Origin: Chara braunii
Taxonomy: Eukaryota; Streptophyta; Charophyceae; Charales; Characeae
Direction of reading: 5' to 3'
Length of the DNA stretch: 45,976 nucleotides
Assembly: GCA_003427395.1 (NCBI GenBank)
Contig: BFEA01000035.1
Location: 922,098-968,073 of the forward strand
Below the pieces are notes generated by a model. The model was given only the letters and a program-made list of their open reading frames with translations. It had not been told where the DNA came from and searched no databases. This document shows positions 10,424 through 20,945 of this stretch, piece after piece (within the stretch, counting starts at the first letter, position 1; the number at the start of each line of letters is the position of its first letter). The position numbers and the translations under genes were made by a program.

Positions 10424-11192
10424 CCCTACTCTACTTCCTACTACCTCTGCATCCTAGCCTGCTACACCTCACTCTGTCCACGTGTCACTCGCCGTATTCT
10501 TCTTGAGGACTCTTCTCACACAGGCTTCCTCTGGGTGCCTCCCACTCTTCCTGACTACTTCCACACGCCGCCACCCTGCTTCCCTGCTAGCGTTCGCCAG
10601 CTATGGCTGGCGGGAACCTACAGCCACTGCAGCAGCTTCTTCGTCCTCAGGAGCTGCTCTCCAACCAAAGGTGCAGCAGTGCTGGCGCAAGTGCTGCCTG
10701 CCCAAACGTTCCTTCCCATTGTGGCCTACGTACTTTTCTCGTGTTCTGGAGTCAGCGTCCAGCCCCAGTAGGCAGTGTCTGGGGCCTACTGAGGCTGAGT
10801 GCTGGTCCCAACCTGTGTAACCAACTGGAGTCTGGGGCTACGGGCTAGATAGAAGAGCTGGCGCCTGTTCTCAGACCCGCAAAATCCCCTTTCAGTGTTT
10901 CTCAGAGACGACTGCCTCATTTTTAGCAGAACCTAAGAACCATTGACGCCTGGAGCATTGAACATAGCTCTTTTAAGAGGCTATTCTGACTACTTTTCAT
11001 TCGATAACTAACCACATTAAGGCATGTTTGAAAACCTTGTTCAGCCATTGAACTTTTTAGTGTAGACTGACATGTGGCTCTTTTGAGACGAGCCTGTGGC
11101 TGCTAATCGATGGAAAACTACCCAGAGCTTAGGCAACGTATCATACAAAGTTTTACAAACATGGTTTGCAACCACAGCTCATCCATCCTTAC
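10424..11192. other. Intronic DNA, no gene seen
   Basis: Overlapping short ORFs at 10.48-10.85 kb lack any conserved motif. I see no repeat or RNA gene that I can support. Confidence 0.3.
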
Positions 11193-11366
11193 CTTGTGTT
11201 GTCTGCATTCCAAAAACCTTGTCGAAGGTAAATGTCCGCCGGCTGTTTGATTTCCCAGGATGAACAACCATGATGTCGCCATTTTCGCCACAGTACTCAA
11301 TTGTTGTGTTCCTTCCCACCTCATTGCCAAGAAGTGGCCGAACACGACAGTACACACGAATGTTTC
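11193..11366 (-). CDS. Kinesin-14 motor exon: start of motor domain
   Basis: This 174-nt exon encodes GNIRVYCRVRPLLGNEVGRN, TTIEYCGENGDIMVVHPGKS and NSRRTFTFDKVFGMQTTQ. NIRVYCRVRP is the first beta strand of the kinesin motor, and its RVRP element helps form the nucleotide pocket. IEYCGENGDIMV and FDKVFG are family landmarks. The acceptor is CCTACAG|GAAACA, where G|GA completes the glycine of DLKG from the neck exon. The donor is ACAAG|GTAAGG. Sequence and splice sites are intact. Confidence 0.94.
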
Positions 11367-12191
11367 CTGTAGGACACAACGACAAACCCAAAACCTCAGA
11401 TGAAGTAGGTACATGTAACAAAACGGTTCGCAGTCACGGCTCTCACTTTAGTCCGAGTTCCTCAAAATGTTGTTCTTCTGCACTTATGCATTTGTCATGT
11501 GACTTCATACAAACCACTGTCTTATCATTTGCTGATTATATCCGCTACTCTACCACTTCCTCCTCACTTCTCAATAATGGTTTTTGTGGCATGCTGATAC
11601 CACACGGGCCCCAGTTAGGGCCCCGTTCTGTAATAGGCACAGTTTAGGCCTAGGTGGTGGTCACGACGGTCCCAGCTAGGTCCAGGTAGGCCTAGGAACC
11701 GTCGGTTCAGTTTAGGGTCCGGTATGCCTCGTTTAGACCCCACCAGACCCAACGGCTAGTTGTTTAGGCCAGGTACCGGTCCATCGGTAGGCCCAGCCGG
11801 CGGCGCAGTTTTGGCGCCCACTTTTCAGATTCCGAAATCAGATCTGACCGTTGGGCCTGATCAACGGTCCAGACCCGAAGGCCCTTAGTAGGACTGAGGC
11901 CGAGCCAGCACTATATCAGCTGGGTACCAGCCTCAGTCGGTAGGTTAGTAGACAGGAGGTTGTCTTCAGGATTAGCGCAGCACTTCAGCATTAGCAGGAT
12001 TAGCGTGGCGCAGCAGCGTTAGTACGAGCAGCGAGGAGAGATCGAGCACAGCGGGAGGACTTAGCGCAGCAGTTGGAGCAGCGCCAGCCACCGGCCCAGC
12101 CCGCGGCCCAGCGCCCGCCTACTGCAGCGCCCTAGCTACCCAACCAGGTACCAGGAAGGAAGGAGGCGCTCGCCTTCTCTCCCTCTTCCTC

Positions 12192-12196
<5 letters not shown>
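11367..12196. other. Intron; GC-rich stretch at 11.6-12.2 kb
   Basis: From about 11600 the sequence becomes GC-rich, with repeated TAGGCC/GGCCTA words and a run of GCAGCAGCG-type words up to the CT microsatellite. A CTATATCA at 11910 is TATA-like, but nothing else supports a promoter. It could be a decayed LTR or a CpG-rich repeat. No coding segment was recognised. Confidence 0.3.
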
Positions 12197-12261
<65 letters not shown>

Positions 12262-12502
12262 NNNNNNNNNNNNNNNNNNNNNNNNNNNNNNNNNNNNNNN
12301 NNNNNNNNNNNNNNNNNNNNNNNNNNNNNNNNNNNNNNNNNNNNNNNNNNNNNNNNNNNNNNNNNNNNNNNNNNNNNNNNNNNNNNNNNNNNNNNNNNNN
12401 NNNNNNNNNNNNNNNNNNNNNNNNNNNNNNNNNNNNNNNNNNNNNNNNNNNNNNNNNNNNNCTGTCTCTTATACACATCTAGATGTGTATAAGAGACAGG
12501 CA

Positions 12503-12574
<72 letters not shown>
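12197..12574. repeat. CT microsatellite broken by a 200-N gap
   Basis: CT repeats run 12197-12261. A gap of 200 N follows at 12262-12461, then adapter sequence, then CT repeats again at about 12505-12574. The gap length is a placeholder, so the true repeat length is unknown. Confidence 0.95.
12462..12499. other. Residual Nextera/Tn5 mosaic-end junction, copy 1
   Basis: CTGTCTCTTATACACATCT is followed at once by its reverse complement. This 38-bp palindrome is the mate-pair junction made by Tn5 tagmentation. It is library adapter and not genomic DNA. It sits exactly at the end of the N gap, so the join here is untrustworthy. Confidence 0.97.
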
Positions 12575-12577
<3 letters not shown>

Positions 12578-14187
12578 CCCCCTACCTTCTCAGTCTAAGT
12601 CTACTCCTGGGTTCTCCTACGGGACTACTACGAGTATGAAGGATGGTTACGACTTCTGATGATATTGGAGACAGCGACATTGGGACTGTAGGTTGAGGAC
12701 TGCTCTTGGGATCTGATTTCATCTTCCTCTGAAGATGTACTTGACATTGTGAGATTGATATCTGAGACATTGTGAGACACTGTGTTCGTGACATTTCGGA
12801 TTTTCGCTACCTCTGACATTTCAAGATACTATCTTTGGACACATCGAGTTGACGTCATCTTCCCTCTCCTCCTCCCTTCATCTCTCCTCCCTCCATTCGA
12901 CCGTGTATGATCTCAGTCCCTGGCCTTTCTTCCATGTCCAAGGCCAGGGCTTTCACACCACGGATGCATGATTGAGGGTGTTCGCTTGCAGTCTGAGTCA
13001 GGTCAGAGTCAGTCCATGGGTATAAACTCTTCCGCTGTATTTGTATTAACTCTGTTTTATCTGGTCGGTTCTGGGAATCTGCGCCATACTTATGACTGTG
13101 TTTCACGAGTATGCAGCAGTTTTCCTTCCTCTTTCGCTGAATTGCTAGGAGAAATGGAATGGGGTAGCAGGCTGTGGTGAGACATAATCCTTCAGATGCA
13201 ACGATCATCGCAGTTAGTTGTCAGAACACGCTGTGACTTCCTAGCATACACTGCCCTTTGATGAGTGCATGTTCAATCCCTTTATCTGCTGGGGTAGTAG
13301 GGATTTTTCAGTAATTCAGAAGGGCCCTGCAGGTCAGCAAGACGAAAGCTAGGTATAATGAAGGTACCAGACCTGACCTGGGCCAATACCAGGCTAGATA
13401 CATCCCGTATTAGGTAGGCTGACAGCCTGCAACGATGTTACCACCTCTTTTCAAGACCGGTATGCCTGGAGATGAGCTGGTTAGGTTCAGAAGCTGTGTG
13501 GATAGGAGATCATGGAGATATTGGATTATATCCCCGAGGCAGTGCTCCGAGAGTCGCTATGGCGGTCGTGCTGCTGCTCTGCCAAGAGGGAGAATGTGAC
13601 AGAGCAAGTTGGAGGTGAAGGGAGAGCTTGGGATTGAAGAAGACCTTCGTGGCTAAAAAGGGTGAGGAGGAAAAAGGGGAATGATTTGGCTATGGCAGTT
13701 AGCGATAGTGCCCACATCGGGTATGTGGAAGAGGTGGAGAACAGCAAAATGAGTGAGAGTAACAAAAAGAGGGGAACAAGGATGGGAGACTTCCATTTCC
13801 ATCTGAACGTGTGGCGCTGCATCAAGAAGACCCTCTCAGAGTCCCTTCTGTTGAGACTTGACCCAGGAGAATGGGGCTGCTTGCCCGAGCGGAAAGTTCT
13901 TTTATGTTGTCTTCTGTACGTCACGCTCACTCGACTCAGTGCTGCTACAAAGGAGGGTGTTTTTCATTTTTTTTAATTACATATGAACTTAAAAAAACAA
14001 AAAATAAACAATGGGGTAGTAGATCTCCAAAAGATGTGTTGGTCTGAACTGCAGCTGCCCTGTGCTAAGGTCCTGAGACAGCATCTGCGGGAACGGGGCC
14101 CATCTCTGCCAAAAGCCTGTCACCTTTGCTTCCCCTATGCGTCTACTTCGATGCAGATCCGCCAATATAGCAATGCGAATATTCTCC
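12462..14187. repeat. 1726-bp duplicated block, copy 1
   Basis: The block starts at the adapter junction and ends at 14187 (ATTCTCC). It recurs at 15897-17622 with a constant offset of 3435. All ORF translations inside agree and even the CT tract has the same length, which a real old duplication would not preserve. ORFs in it (for example 12855..13208 minus, 13662..13976 plus) show no known domain and I do not call them genes. Confidence 0.9.
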
Positions 14188-14650
14188 AGTGCCCTCTCTT
14201 GATAGGCCCGAAGTGCGGAGACATTCCTTGCCTACATCTTTCATTTCTCAATGTCCACAGGGCCCATAACACAGCTGCCCTTACAATCTCTTCCACCACA
14301 ATTTCTGCCATGCCCTGTCTATTTGCCTTAACCAAGGTACCCAGAAGGATATCTGCATCGGTCGTTTCATCCACCTGTAACGGTGTCTTATCTGCCATTT
14401 CCTGCGCCCACCACTCCCAAAACATCTGCACCCTTGGACATCGAACAAAGAGGTGGGGGACCATTTTGACCTGGCCTCAATCTGCAGCACAAGTTTGGCC
14501 CTTATGACAACTTTTGGTAGCCTGCCACTGCGCAGTCGGGATTGGCAGATGGTAAATCTGCCATAGCAGGCCCGCCCGCTTCTGGTCTGGCAAGGCCGCC
14601 ATGATGTTGCATTGTTCATTCCACCTTCGCTGAGTCCAGCAGTCAGTCGA
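14130..14650 (-). pseudogene. LINE zf-RVT fragment (minus strand)
   Basis: In two frames the minus strand reads KRAGLLWQIYHLPIPTAQWQ, then KSCHKGQTCAAD, then MVPHLFVRCPRVQMFWEWWA. HLFVRC matches the HxxxxC half of the zinc-binding region. The tail RAAVLWALWTLRNERCRQGM matches the layout of LINE ends at 3.4 and 7.6 kb. A stop and a frameshift separate the parts near 14465-14500. There is no RT domain, so it is inactive. Confidence 0.7.
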
Positions 14651-14792
14651 TAGAATAGATAGGGGTTTGGGTAGGTAGGCTGTAAGGGGAATGGGAGGAC
14701 ACTTGGGTAGAGGGAGCTAGGTAGATGGTAGGGGGTAAAGGGGGAAATGGGAGGGGGAGCTAAAACTGGGATAAATGATAAAAGGGAAGGAA

Positions 14793-14976
14793 GAGGAATG
14801 GATACGGGCNGTATTNGAGCNTTGAATATACTGCTGGGGACAAGACTCAANCATGTTAGAATAAGGGTGGCCTACTGGCTTTAGGAGGAATGGATACGGA
14901 CTGTATTGGAGCGTTGAATATACTGCTGGGGACAAGACTCAAACATGTTAAAATAAGGGTGGCCTACTGGCTTTAG
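14793..14976. repeat. 92-bp tandem repeat with ambiguous bases
   Basis: GGAATGGATACGG... begins at 14795 and at 14887. The first unit contains Ns at 14810, 14816, 14821 and 14851, opposite clear bases in the second unit. The copy number or consensus here is probably an assembly compromise. Confidence 0.75.
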
Positions 14977-15162
14977 GTGTTCAGAAAGGGTTTCTCAAGG
15001 TGGAATAATGGAGGCCTATGGGCCTTAGATCCGGTTTTGAACCAGAGGGCGGGTAAATAAAGGCCAGGTCAATATCTGAGGATTGGAAAGCTTGATCAGT
15101 GGCGGAGATACTAAAGACGAAGGAGATAGGTTTAAGAAGTAGATGAGACTTAAGGATATAGG

Positions 15163-15302
15163 AGGCATCCGGTGGTAGGTGCAAAAAAGAGCGTTGAATA
15201 GAAAAGGAGATTGATACGAGGGTGAGTGTAAGAGGCATTCGGTGGTAGGTGCAAAAAAGAGCGTGGAATAGAGAAGGAGATTGATATGAGGGTGATTGTT
15301 GC
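15163..15302. repeat. 70-bp tandem duplication in the LINE 3' region
   Basis: AGGCATCCGGTGGTAGGTGC at 15163 repeats from 15233 with about half a dozen differences (period 70 bp). It lies in the putative 3' UTR of the LINE insertion. Confidence 0.7.
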
Positions 15303-15587
15303 AAGAATAAGACGAGGTTTAGACAACCTTTACGGGTGTATAGAGGGAGGGATTGACAGGATGAGAGACCCGTGAGATTGCTAGAACAGCCCCCGTGGGC
15401 CAGGCCTTCCCTGGGGACCCATCTATTGCGTGGCTGGGTGCTGCTAGGAAGCTTCCCGACCAACAGAAGTATCCCTGGGGAGGCTATGGTATGGGAAGTG
15501 GGTTTGGGGACTGATGCCCCCCAGAATAGAAGCAGCTGTTTTGTTTATAAAAAAAAAAAAAAAAAAAAAAAAAGATCTCCAAAAGAT

Positions 15588-15828
15588 CTACAAGCCTCTT
15601 TTTTTCTGAGTGCGGACGCCGCCCGGCCGGGCTGGGCCCACCCGGTTGGGCCTGACAAAAAAAACGCCCAGAATTTTTTTTATTTCTTTTTCGAAACCGG
15701 GGTCGTTCTGCTCTCGGCGAGAGGACCCCGAATCTGCAATAATATTTTGGTCTGGGTGGGGGGTGCAGAGGTTAGGGGGGTGTCTGTGCTGGGGCGCAGA
15801 TACTGTTTTTTTTTGTAAGGGGTGTGTG

Positions 15829-15895
<67 letters not shown>
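15588..15895. repeat. GC-rich segment followed by GA microsatellite
   Basis: Nothing coding is visible at 15588-15830. A pure GA tract of about 32 units runs 15832-15895 and stops at a single N (15896). Confidence 0.8.
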
Positions 15896-15896
15896 N

Positions 15897-15934
15897 CTGT
15901 CTCTTATACACATCTAGATGTGTATAAGAGACAG
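15897..15934. other. Residual Nextera/Tn5 mosaic-end junction, copy 2
   Basis: This is the same 38-bp adapter palindrome as at 12462, preceded by one N. It joins a GA tract to a CT tract. It is library-derived sequence, and this junction is likely chimeric. Confidence 0.97.
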
Positions 15935-15937
15935 GCA

Positions 15938-16012
<75 letters not shown>

Positions 16013-17622
16013 CCCCCTACCTTCTCAGTCTAAGTCTACTCCTGGGTTCTCCTACGGGACTACTACGAGTATGAAGGATGGTTACGACTTCTGATGATAT
16101 TGGAGACAGCGACATTGGGACTGTAGGTTGAGGACTGCTCTTGGGATCTGATTTCATCTTCCTCTGAAGATGTACTTGACATTGTGAGATTGATATCTGA
16201 GACATTGTGAGACACTGTGTTCGTGACATTTCGGATTTTCGCTACCTCTGACATTTCAAGATACTATCTTTGGACACATCGAGTTGACGTCATCTTCCCT
16301 CTCCTCCTCCCTTCATCTCTCCTCCCTCCATTCGACCGTGTATGATCTCAGTCCCTGGCCTTTCTTCCATGTCCAAGGCCAGGGCTTTCACACCACGGAT
16401 GCATGATTGAGGGTGTTCGCTTGCAGTCTGAGTCAGGTCAGAGTCAGTCCATGGGTATAAACTCTTCCGCTGTATTTGTATTAACTCTGTTTTATCTGGT
16501 CGGTTCTGGGAATCTGCGCCATACTTATGACTGTGTTTCACGAGTATGCAGCAGTTTTCCTTCCTCTTTCGCTGAATTGCTAGGAGAAATGGAATGGGGT
16601 AGCAGGCTGTGGTGAGACATAATCCTTCAGATGCAACGATCATCGCAGTTAGTTGTCAGAACACGCTGTGACTTCCTAGCATACACTGCCCTTTGATGAG
16701 TGCATGTTCAATCCCTTTATCTGCTGGGGTAGTAGGGATTTTTCAGTAATTCAGAAGGGCCCTGCAGGTCAGCAAGACGAAAGCTAGGTATAATGAAGGT
16801 ACCAGACCTGACCTGGGCCAATACCAGGCTAGATACATCCCGTATTAGGTAGGCTGACAGCCTGCAACGATGTTACCACCTCTTTTCAAGACCGGTATGC
16901 CTGGAGATGAGCTGGTTAGGTTCAGAAGCTGTGTGGATAGGAGATCATGGAGATATTGGATTATATCCCCGAGGCAGTGCTCCGAGAGTCGCTATGGCGG
17001 TCGTGCTGCTGCTCTGCCAAGAGGGAGAATGTGACAGAGCAAGTTGGAGGTGAAGGGAGAGCTTGGGATTGAAGAAGACCTTCGTGGCTAAAAAGGGTGA
17101 GGAGGAAAAAGGGGAATGATTTGGCTATGGCAGTTAGCGATAGTGCCCACATCGGGTATGTGGAAGAGGTGGAGAACAGCAAAATGAGTGAGAGTAACAA
17201 AAAGAGGGGAACAAGGATGGGAGACTTCCATTTCCATCTGAACGTGTGGCGCTGCATCAAGAAGACCCTCTCAGAGTCCCTTCTGTTGAGACTTGACCCA
17301 GGAGAATGGGGCTGCTTGCCCGAGCGGAAAGTTCTTTTATGTTGTCTTCTGTACGTCACGCTCACTCGACTCAGTGCTGCTACAAAGGAGGGTGTTTTTC
17401 ATTTTTTTTAATTACATATGAACTTAAAAAAACAAAAAATAAACAATGGGGTAGTAGATCTCCAAAAGATGTGTTGGTCTGAACTGCAGCTGCCCTGTGC
17501 TAAGGTCCTGAGACAGCATCTGCGGGAACGGGGCCCATCTCTGCCAAAAGCCTGTCACCTTTGCTTCCCCTATGCGTCTACTTCGATGCAGATCCGCCAA
17601 TATAGCAATGCGAATATTCTCC
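15897..17622. repeat. 1726-bp duplicated block, copy 2
   Basis: Identical, as far as I could compare by eye and by translated ORFs, to 12462-14187. The two diverge abruptly at 17623 versus 14188. It is most simply a contig placed twice, with two alternative right-hand continuations. Confidence 0.9.
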
Positions 17623-17691
17623 CATTTCAGCGGTAAGGACTAGCGGTCAAGCCCTGGGATCTGCATTCGCTACTGCTAACAGGTTAAAACC
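17623..17691 (-). repeat. tRNA-like/SINE-like fragment, copy 1
   Basis: On the minus strand: CCTGTTAGCAGTAGCGAATG, then CAGATCCCAGGGCTTGACC. It aligns with the plus-strand segment 30752-30818 (CCTGTCAGCAGTAGCGAGCG, then CAGATCCCAGGGCTCGATCC). The second half looks like a tRNA T-arm with a B box (GCTCGATCC), and the first half like a degenerate A box. A tRNA-derived SINE family is inferred. Confidence 0.45.
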
Positions 17692-18229
17692 ATTTCAATT
17701 GTTTACCCACTATCACTGTGAGAAAAAAAGAAAAACCCACCCATTTCAAACTGTTTTTTTTGTTCTTTTCTTTCTTTTATGTTTTTGATTTTTTTTAAAT
17801 ATAACAAAACTTCAAAAAATAAAATAAAGAACATAGTGCAAGGAACATGAGTATGGACGAAGCACAGAGATCCAGAATGCAAAATCACACTGAAGTCCAA
17901 GTATTCAAAGCCAAAGCAGATAGCACATGGAACCGAGTAACCATCCCATTGAGAATGATACAGAAGAATCGTGAGTCAATGTCCATGCCCACCAGGGCAA
18001 CACCAACAGCATAACCCATATGTAGCTCTCTCTTGTGAATGGCGNCAGGCGCCCTATCTACTCTACAGCCTATCCTACAACTACAGCAATGAACAGCAAC
18101 CAGACAACTTGACTACCAGCGAGTGATGATGTCAACACCAATGCAGACCTCCACCATCACCAGGTACGTGTCCTCTTCCCNACACTCTCCCTTGTTACCC
18201 ACACANCGCCCTTCACCTCCGAAGTACCA
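17692..18229. other. AT-rich intron, no gene seen
   Basis: Poly-T and A-rich runs at 17.70-17.83 kb may be an old retroposon tail. Single Ns at 18045, 18181 and (just beyond) 18207 mark uncertain bases. No coding segment is recognised. Confidence 0.3.
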
Positions 18230-18840
18230 CCTTCGCCCTCACCTCCCCTGCACCCTCGTGCGGCCCGGCTATGGCCGCCAGTGCCCTGCACGCAGGCAGC
18301 GCCCTACCGCCTAGCGCTGGCCTGCTCTGTCTTAGCGCAGCGCTGCTCTGCATAGCGCTGCACACTTGCATCCGCGCAGCGTGCCCGCATATGCCAGCAT
18401 TGGCCAAGATCCCCGCTGCCTCGCCCTGCTTGCCTATATGCCAGTGCAGCGTGTGGGCGGCCTCCCTTCAGCCTGTGACCGGGGCCCAGAGGCTGAAGCC
18501 AACTCGATACAGTTGGGCTCCGGGGTAAGGCAGTTGCGCCTCCTTCATCAAGGCCTGCGGCCAGATTCAGACAGTGGGCCAATTTCCCTTTGGCATTTTC
18601 GGCCTCTCTTCCCAGCATGCATTGTCGGCCTCACGTTCAGATGCCCAGGGCCTAACCAACTCAGAGGCCCTGGGCTTTCAGCATTTGCTGAAATCCGAGA
18701 CTCGGTGCACTCCAACCAACTGGCGTGCTGCAACTGTATGGACCCCACTTCGTGAAATGTTGCACAGAGGGCTCTTGTCGATTTGCTGGCCCGCCTTCAC
18801 TTAGGGCGGCACTAGGCTTGCTGGGGCCTTAGCCCAGAAC
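18230..18840 (+). repeat. GC-rich dispersed repeat, copy 1
   Basis: The right part (TTGCTGGCCCGCCTTCACTT, then AGGGCGGC, at about 18783-18812) matches, in the opposite orientation, 23550-23600 and 26675-26700. The left part (CCAGTGCCCTGCACGCAGGC near 18278) also resembles the far end of the 23.5-24.0 kb copy. CCCGCCTTCACTTAGGGCGG is itself nearly palindromic. No protein is recognised, so I treat it as a non-autonomous repeat of roughly 550-600 bp. Confidence 0.5.
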
Positions 18841-18884
18841 ATGTACATCATGGCAAGGCCCCTACTTGAGGGCTCAATCCTCAC

Positions 18885-18923
18885 AATAGGGTTGTAGATC
18901 TCAAAAATATCTACAACCCTATT
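18885..18923. repeat. Perfect 15-bp-stem inverted repeat
   Basis: AATAGGGTTGTAGAT (18885-18899) and ATCTACAACCCTATT (18909-18923) are exact complements around a 9-nt loop, followed by a T-rich run. It could be a tiny fold-back element or a relic of a larger one. There is no evidence for a bacterial-type terminator in this eukaryotic context. Confidence 0.85.
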
Positions 18924-19077
18924 TTCTTTTATTTATTTTTTTTGCTTATTCTTACCTGGGGAAAAAAATATTCCCACGCCCACTCAAACCTCGCTCAAGC
19001 GCTTTTGAGCGCGGGATTGAGCGGAGCTCAAAAATTTGAGCTCCGACCCCGCACTCAATCAGTAAGCAGTAACACAG

Positions 19078-19140
19078 CACACACGCACCCACACAGGTCA
19101 CACACACACACACGCACACAGGTAACACACACACACACAG

Positions 19141-19186
<46 letters not shown>
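19078..19186. repeat. CA microsatellite, interrupted
   Basis: CA dinucleotides interrupted by regularly placed (A)CAGGTAACACAC words, then a pure CA run from about 19145 to 19186 and CTCACT repeats after it. Confidence 0.95.
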
Positions 19187-19189
<3 letters not shown>

Positions 19190-19199
19190 TCTCACTCTC

Positions 19200-19870
19200 A
19201 CTCTCACTTTTACCTACCCACTCGCATTTTTCCCATTCCTTCTCCATTCCCTCCCTGTCCGGATGCCATCTTAGAAATTGTGGCCTCCATCCCTCCCCCA
19301 GTCTTTCCCCCACCGATCCGCTTTTCTCATCCTCCTCTCTTTGTCCTCCATGGGTCACCTTCTTCCCATATTTCACCACGTCTTTCTCTCCTCCATTCGG
19401 ATCCTCTTCGAATTTTGTCGGTCCCCTCTCTCTTCCCCGTTCCCCACATCTTTTCTCCTCCGTTGATATTCTCTTCGAGCTCCAACTCCTCCAATACTCG
19501 ATGTGGCTTCTGTCGTGTTTTCTTGCTCTCTCTCTCTACCACCTGCTGCATATTTGCATTTATCCTATCCCTCACGTGATTCAGACCCTTCGTCACTATC
19601 CTGCTCCCTCCTTTCCTTGCAACCTTTTCCTTTCCCTTCGGGATGAGCCCCTCTTCCTGCCTTGTCCAGATCCCCCTATGCAACCTGCAGTCCTTACCCT
19701 GTTGCCTTCATGTTCTTTCCCTTGCACTTCAGCAGTTACATACATACTCACCCTGATTGGCTACCATTCCAACGTCCTCCTATCTATCCCACATCCTGAT
19801 CGGCCTCCTCCCAATTCGTGCTGCTCATACCCTTCTTCACAACATCGGTCCTCAACTTACATAGTCCTCC
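19200..19870. other. CT-rich stretch, no gene supported
   Basis: The plus strand is strongly pyrimidine-rich. The minus strand stays open for 118 codons at 19327-19683, giving a charged Lys/Glu/Arg-rich product (RVLEELELEENINGGEK). No conserved domain is visible, and strand composition alone can keep such a frame open. Confidence 0.25.
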
Positions 19871-20402
19871 CGTGTACTTTAGGACCCTCCTCGACGTCCA
19901 CCCCCTCCACGATGACCTTGAGGGCAAACATACCTTGCATGCTTCACCCTATCCCAGTTACTCTCATTCTTCTTCCTCTGTCGCTGCATCCCGATCCTGA
20001 CCGATCAAATCCCGAAGCTCTCATTCTCCTCATCCCTCATCCTCCCCCTCCCCCTTTGTTCTTCTCCTGCTACTCCAGCCCCTCAAGATTTCGATGGTGA
20101 CCTCCTTCCTGCCTGACCAGGCACCTGACCTTCCCCCGTGTACTTTAGGACCCTCCTCAACGTCAGACCCCTCCACGACCACCTTAACGCCGGCAAACGT
20201 ACCTTTTGCATGCTTCACCTATCCCAGTTACTCTCCTTCTTCTTCCTCTGTCGCTAAATCCAGATCCTGACCGACCAAATCCCAAAGCTCCCATCCTCCT
20301 CATCCCGCATCCTCCCCTCCCCCTTTGTTCTTCTCCTGCTACTCCAGCCCCTCAAGATTTCGATGGCAACCTTCTCCTTCCTGCCTAACCAGGCACCTGA
20401 CC
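19871..20402. repeat. 266-bp tandem duplication
   Basis: CGTGTACTTTAGGACCCTCC starts both 19871 and 20137, and the similarity continues through CTGACCAGGCACCTGACC-like ends at about 20130 and 20402. The units differ by scattered substitutions and small indels. Confidence 0.85.
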
Positions 20403-20739
20403 ACCTCCTACTGTCGCTTCTCCCCCTGCCTGTCTGCATTCACGGTATGATCCCCGCTCATGCCATCCGACCGTGCACAAATCCTGTCCCACTTGCACCA
20501 TATCTCCACAAACGTGGAGTTGCAGCCCTAAACGAATGGACGGATGGATGGAGAGAAGGGGAGATGTAGGGGGCGGGCGAGGGGAAAGACAGAGAGAGAG
20601 CGCACTCCGCCACGCTCCACCTTTTTCGTTTTTAGGCTGATTGTGATCAGAACTCTCCACCTCGCGGCGCCACTCATCAAATGTGAAACAGTACCTGGCC
20701 GCGCCAAAAGATAAAAATAATGGTGGAGTACCTTTCCGC
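20403..20739. other. Intron, no gene seen
   Basis: No protein or RNA signal is recognised. CTCATCAAATGTGAAAC at about 20665 resembles one arm of the fold-back element that follows. Confidence 0.3.
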
Positions 20740-20945
20740 GTTTTAGCTGAAGATTCATTCTCATATTGCACATTTGGTGAGCCGTGTGGCGAAGCCCACC
20801 GACACGATCTCCAAACGGGCGACAAATTTAAAGTACCGAAAATGACAAAAGAAAAAAGAAACTGGCCTTGAGATACCTGACCTCGCTGCTCCCCTCACCA
20901 AACATGTGAAATCAGAATGAATCTTCCCCTAGAACACGGAAAAAG
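20740..20945. mobile_element. Fold-back element, copy 1
   Basis: The left arm (TGAAGATTCATTCTCATATT, then GCACATTTGGTGAG, at about 20751-20783) is the diverged reverse complement of the right arm (CTCACCAAACATGTGAAATC, then AGAATGAATCTTCC, at about 20896-20932). Flanking TTTCCGCGTTTTAG and CTAGAACACGGAAA extend the pairing to about 48 nt per arm. The same GAAGATTCATTCTC arm forms another fold-back at 25.40-25.50 kb, so this is a family. Confidence 0.65.

Larger units (their letters stand above)
14036..15572 (+). mobile_element. LINE insertion, possibly with inverted 5' part
   Basis: AGATCTCCAAAAGAT occurs at 14021-14035 and again at 15573-15587, directly after a run of about 25 A, so the two copies look like a target-site duplication. 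The 3' end is on the plus strand (GGGGACTGATGCCCCCCAGA before the A-tail, similar in layout to the LINE end at 4.1-4.2 kb). The 5' part (14130-14650) encodes LINE protein on the minus strand. Head-to-head halves inside one TSD are what twin priming produces. Alternatively, these are two separate insertions. Confidence 0.5.

Noticed and set aside
12855-13208. 117-codon minus-strand ORF, identical copy at 16290-16643
   Set aside because: No domain seen. The second copy is part of the artefactual duplicated block, so conservation between the two carries no weight.
18885-18940. Rho-independent terminator
   Set aside because: It has the hairpin-plus-T shape, but the window is eukaryotic nuclear DNA.
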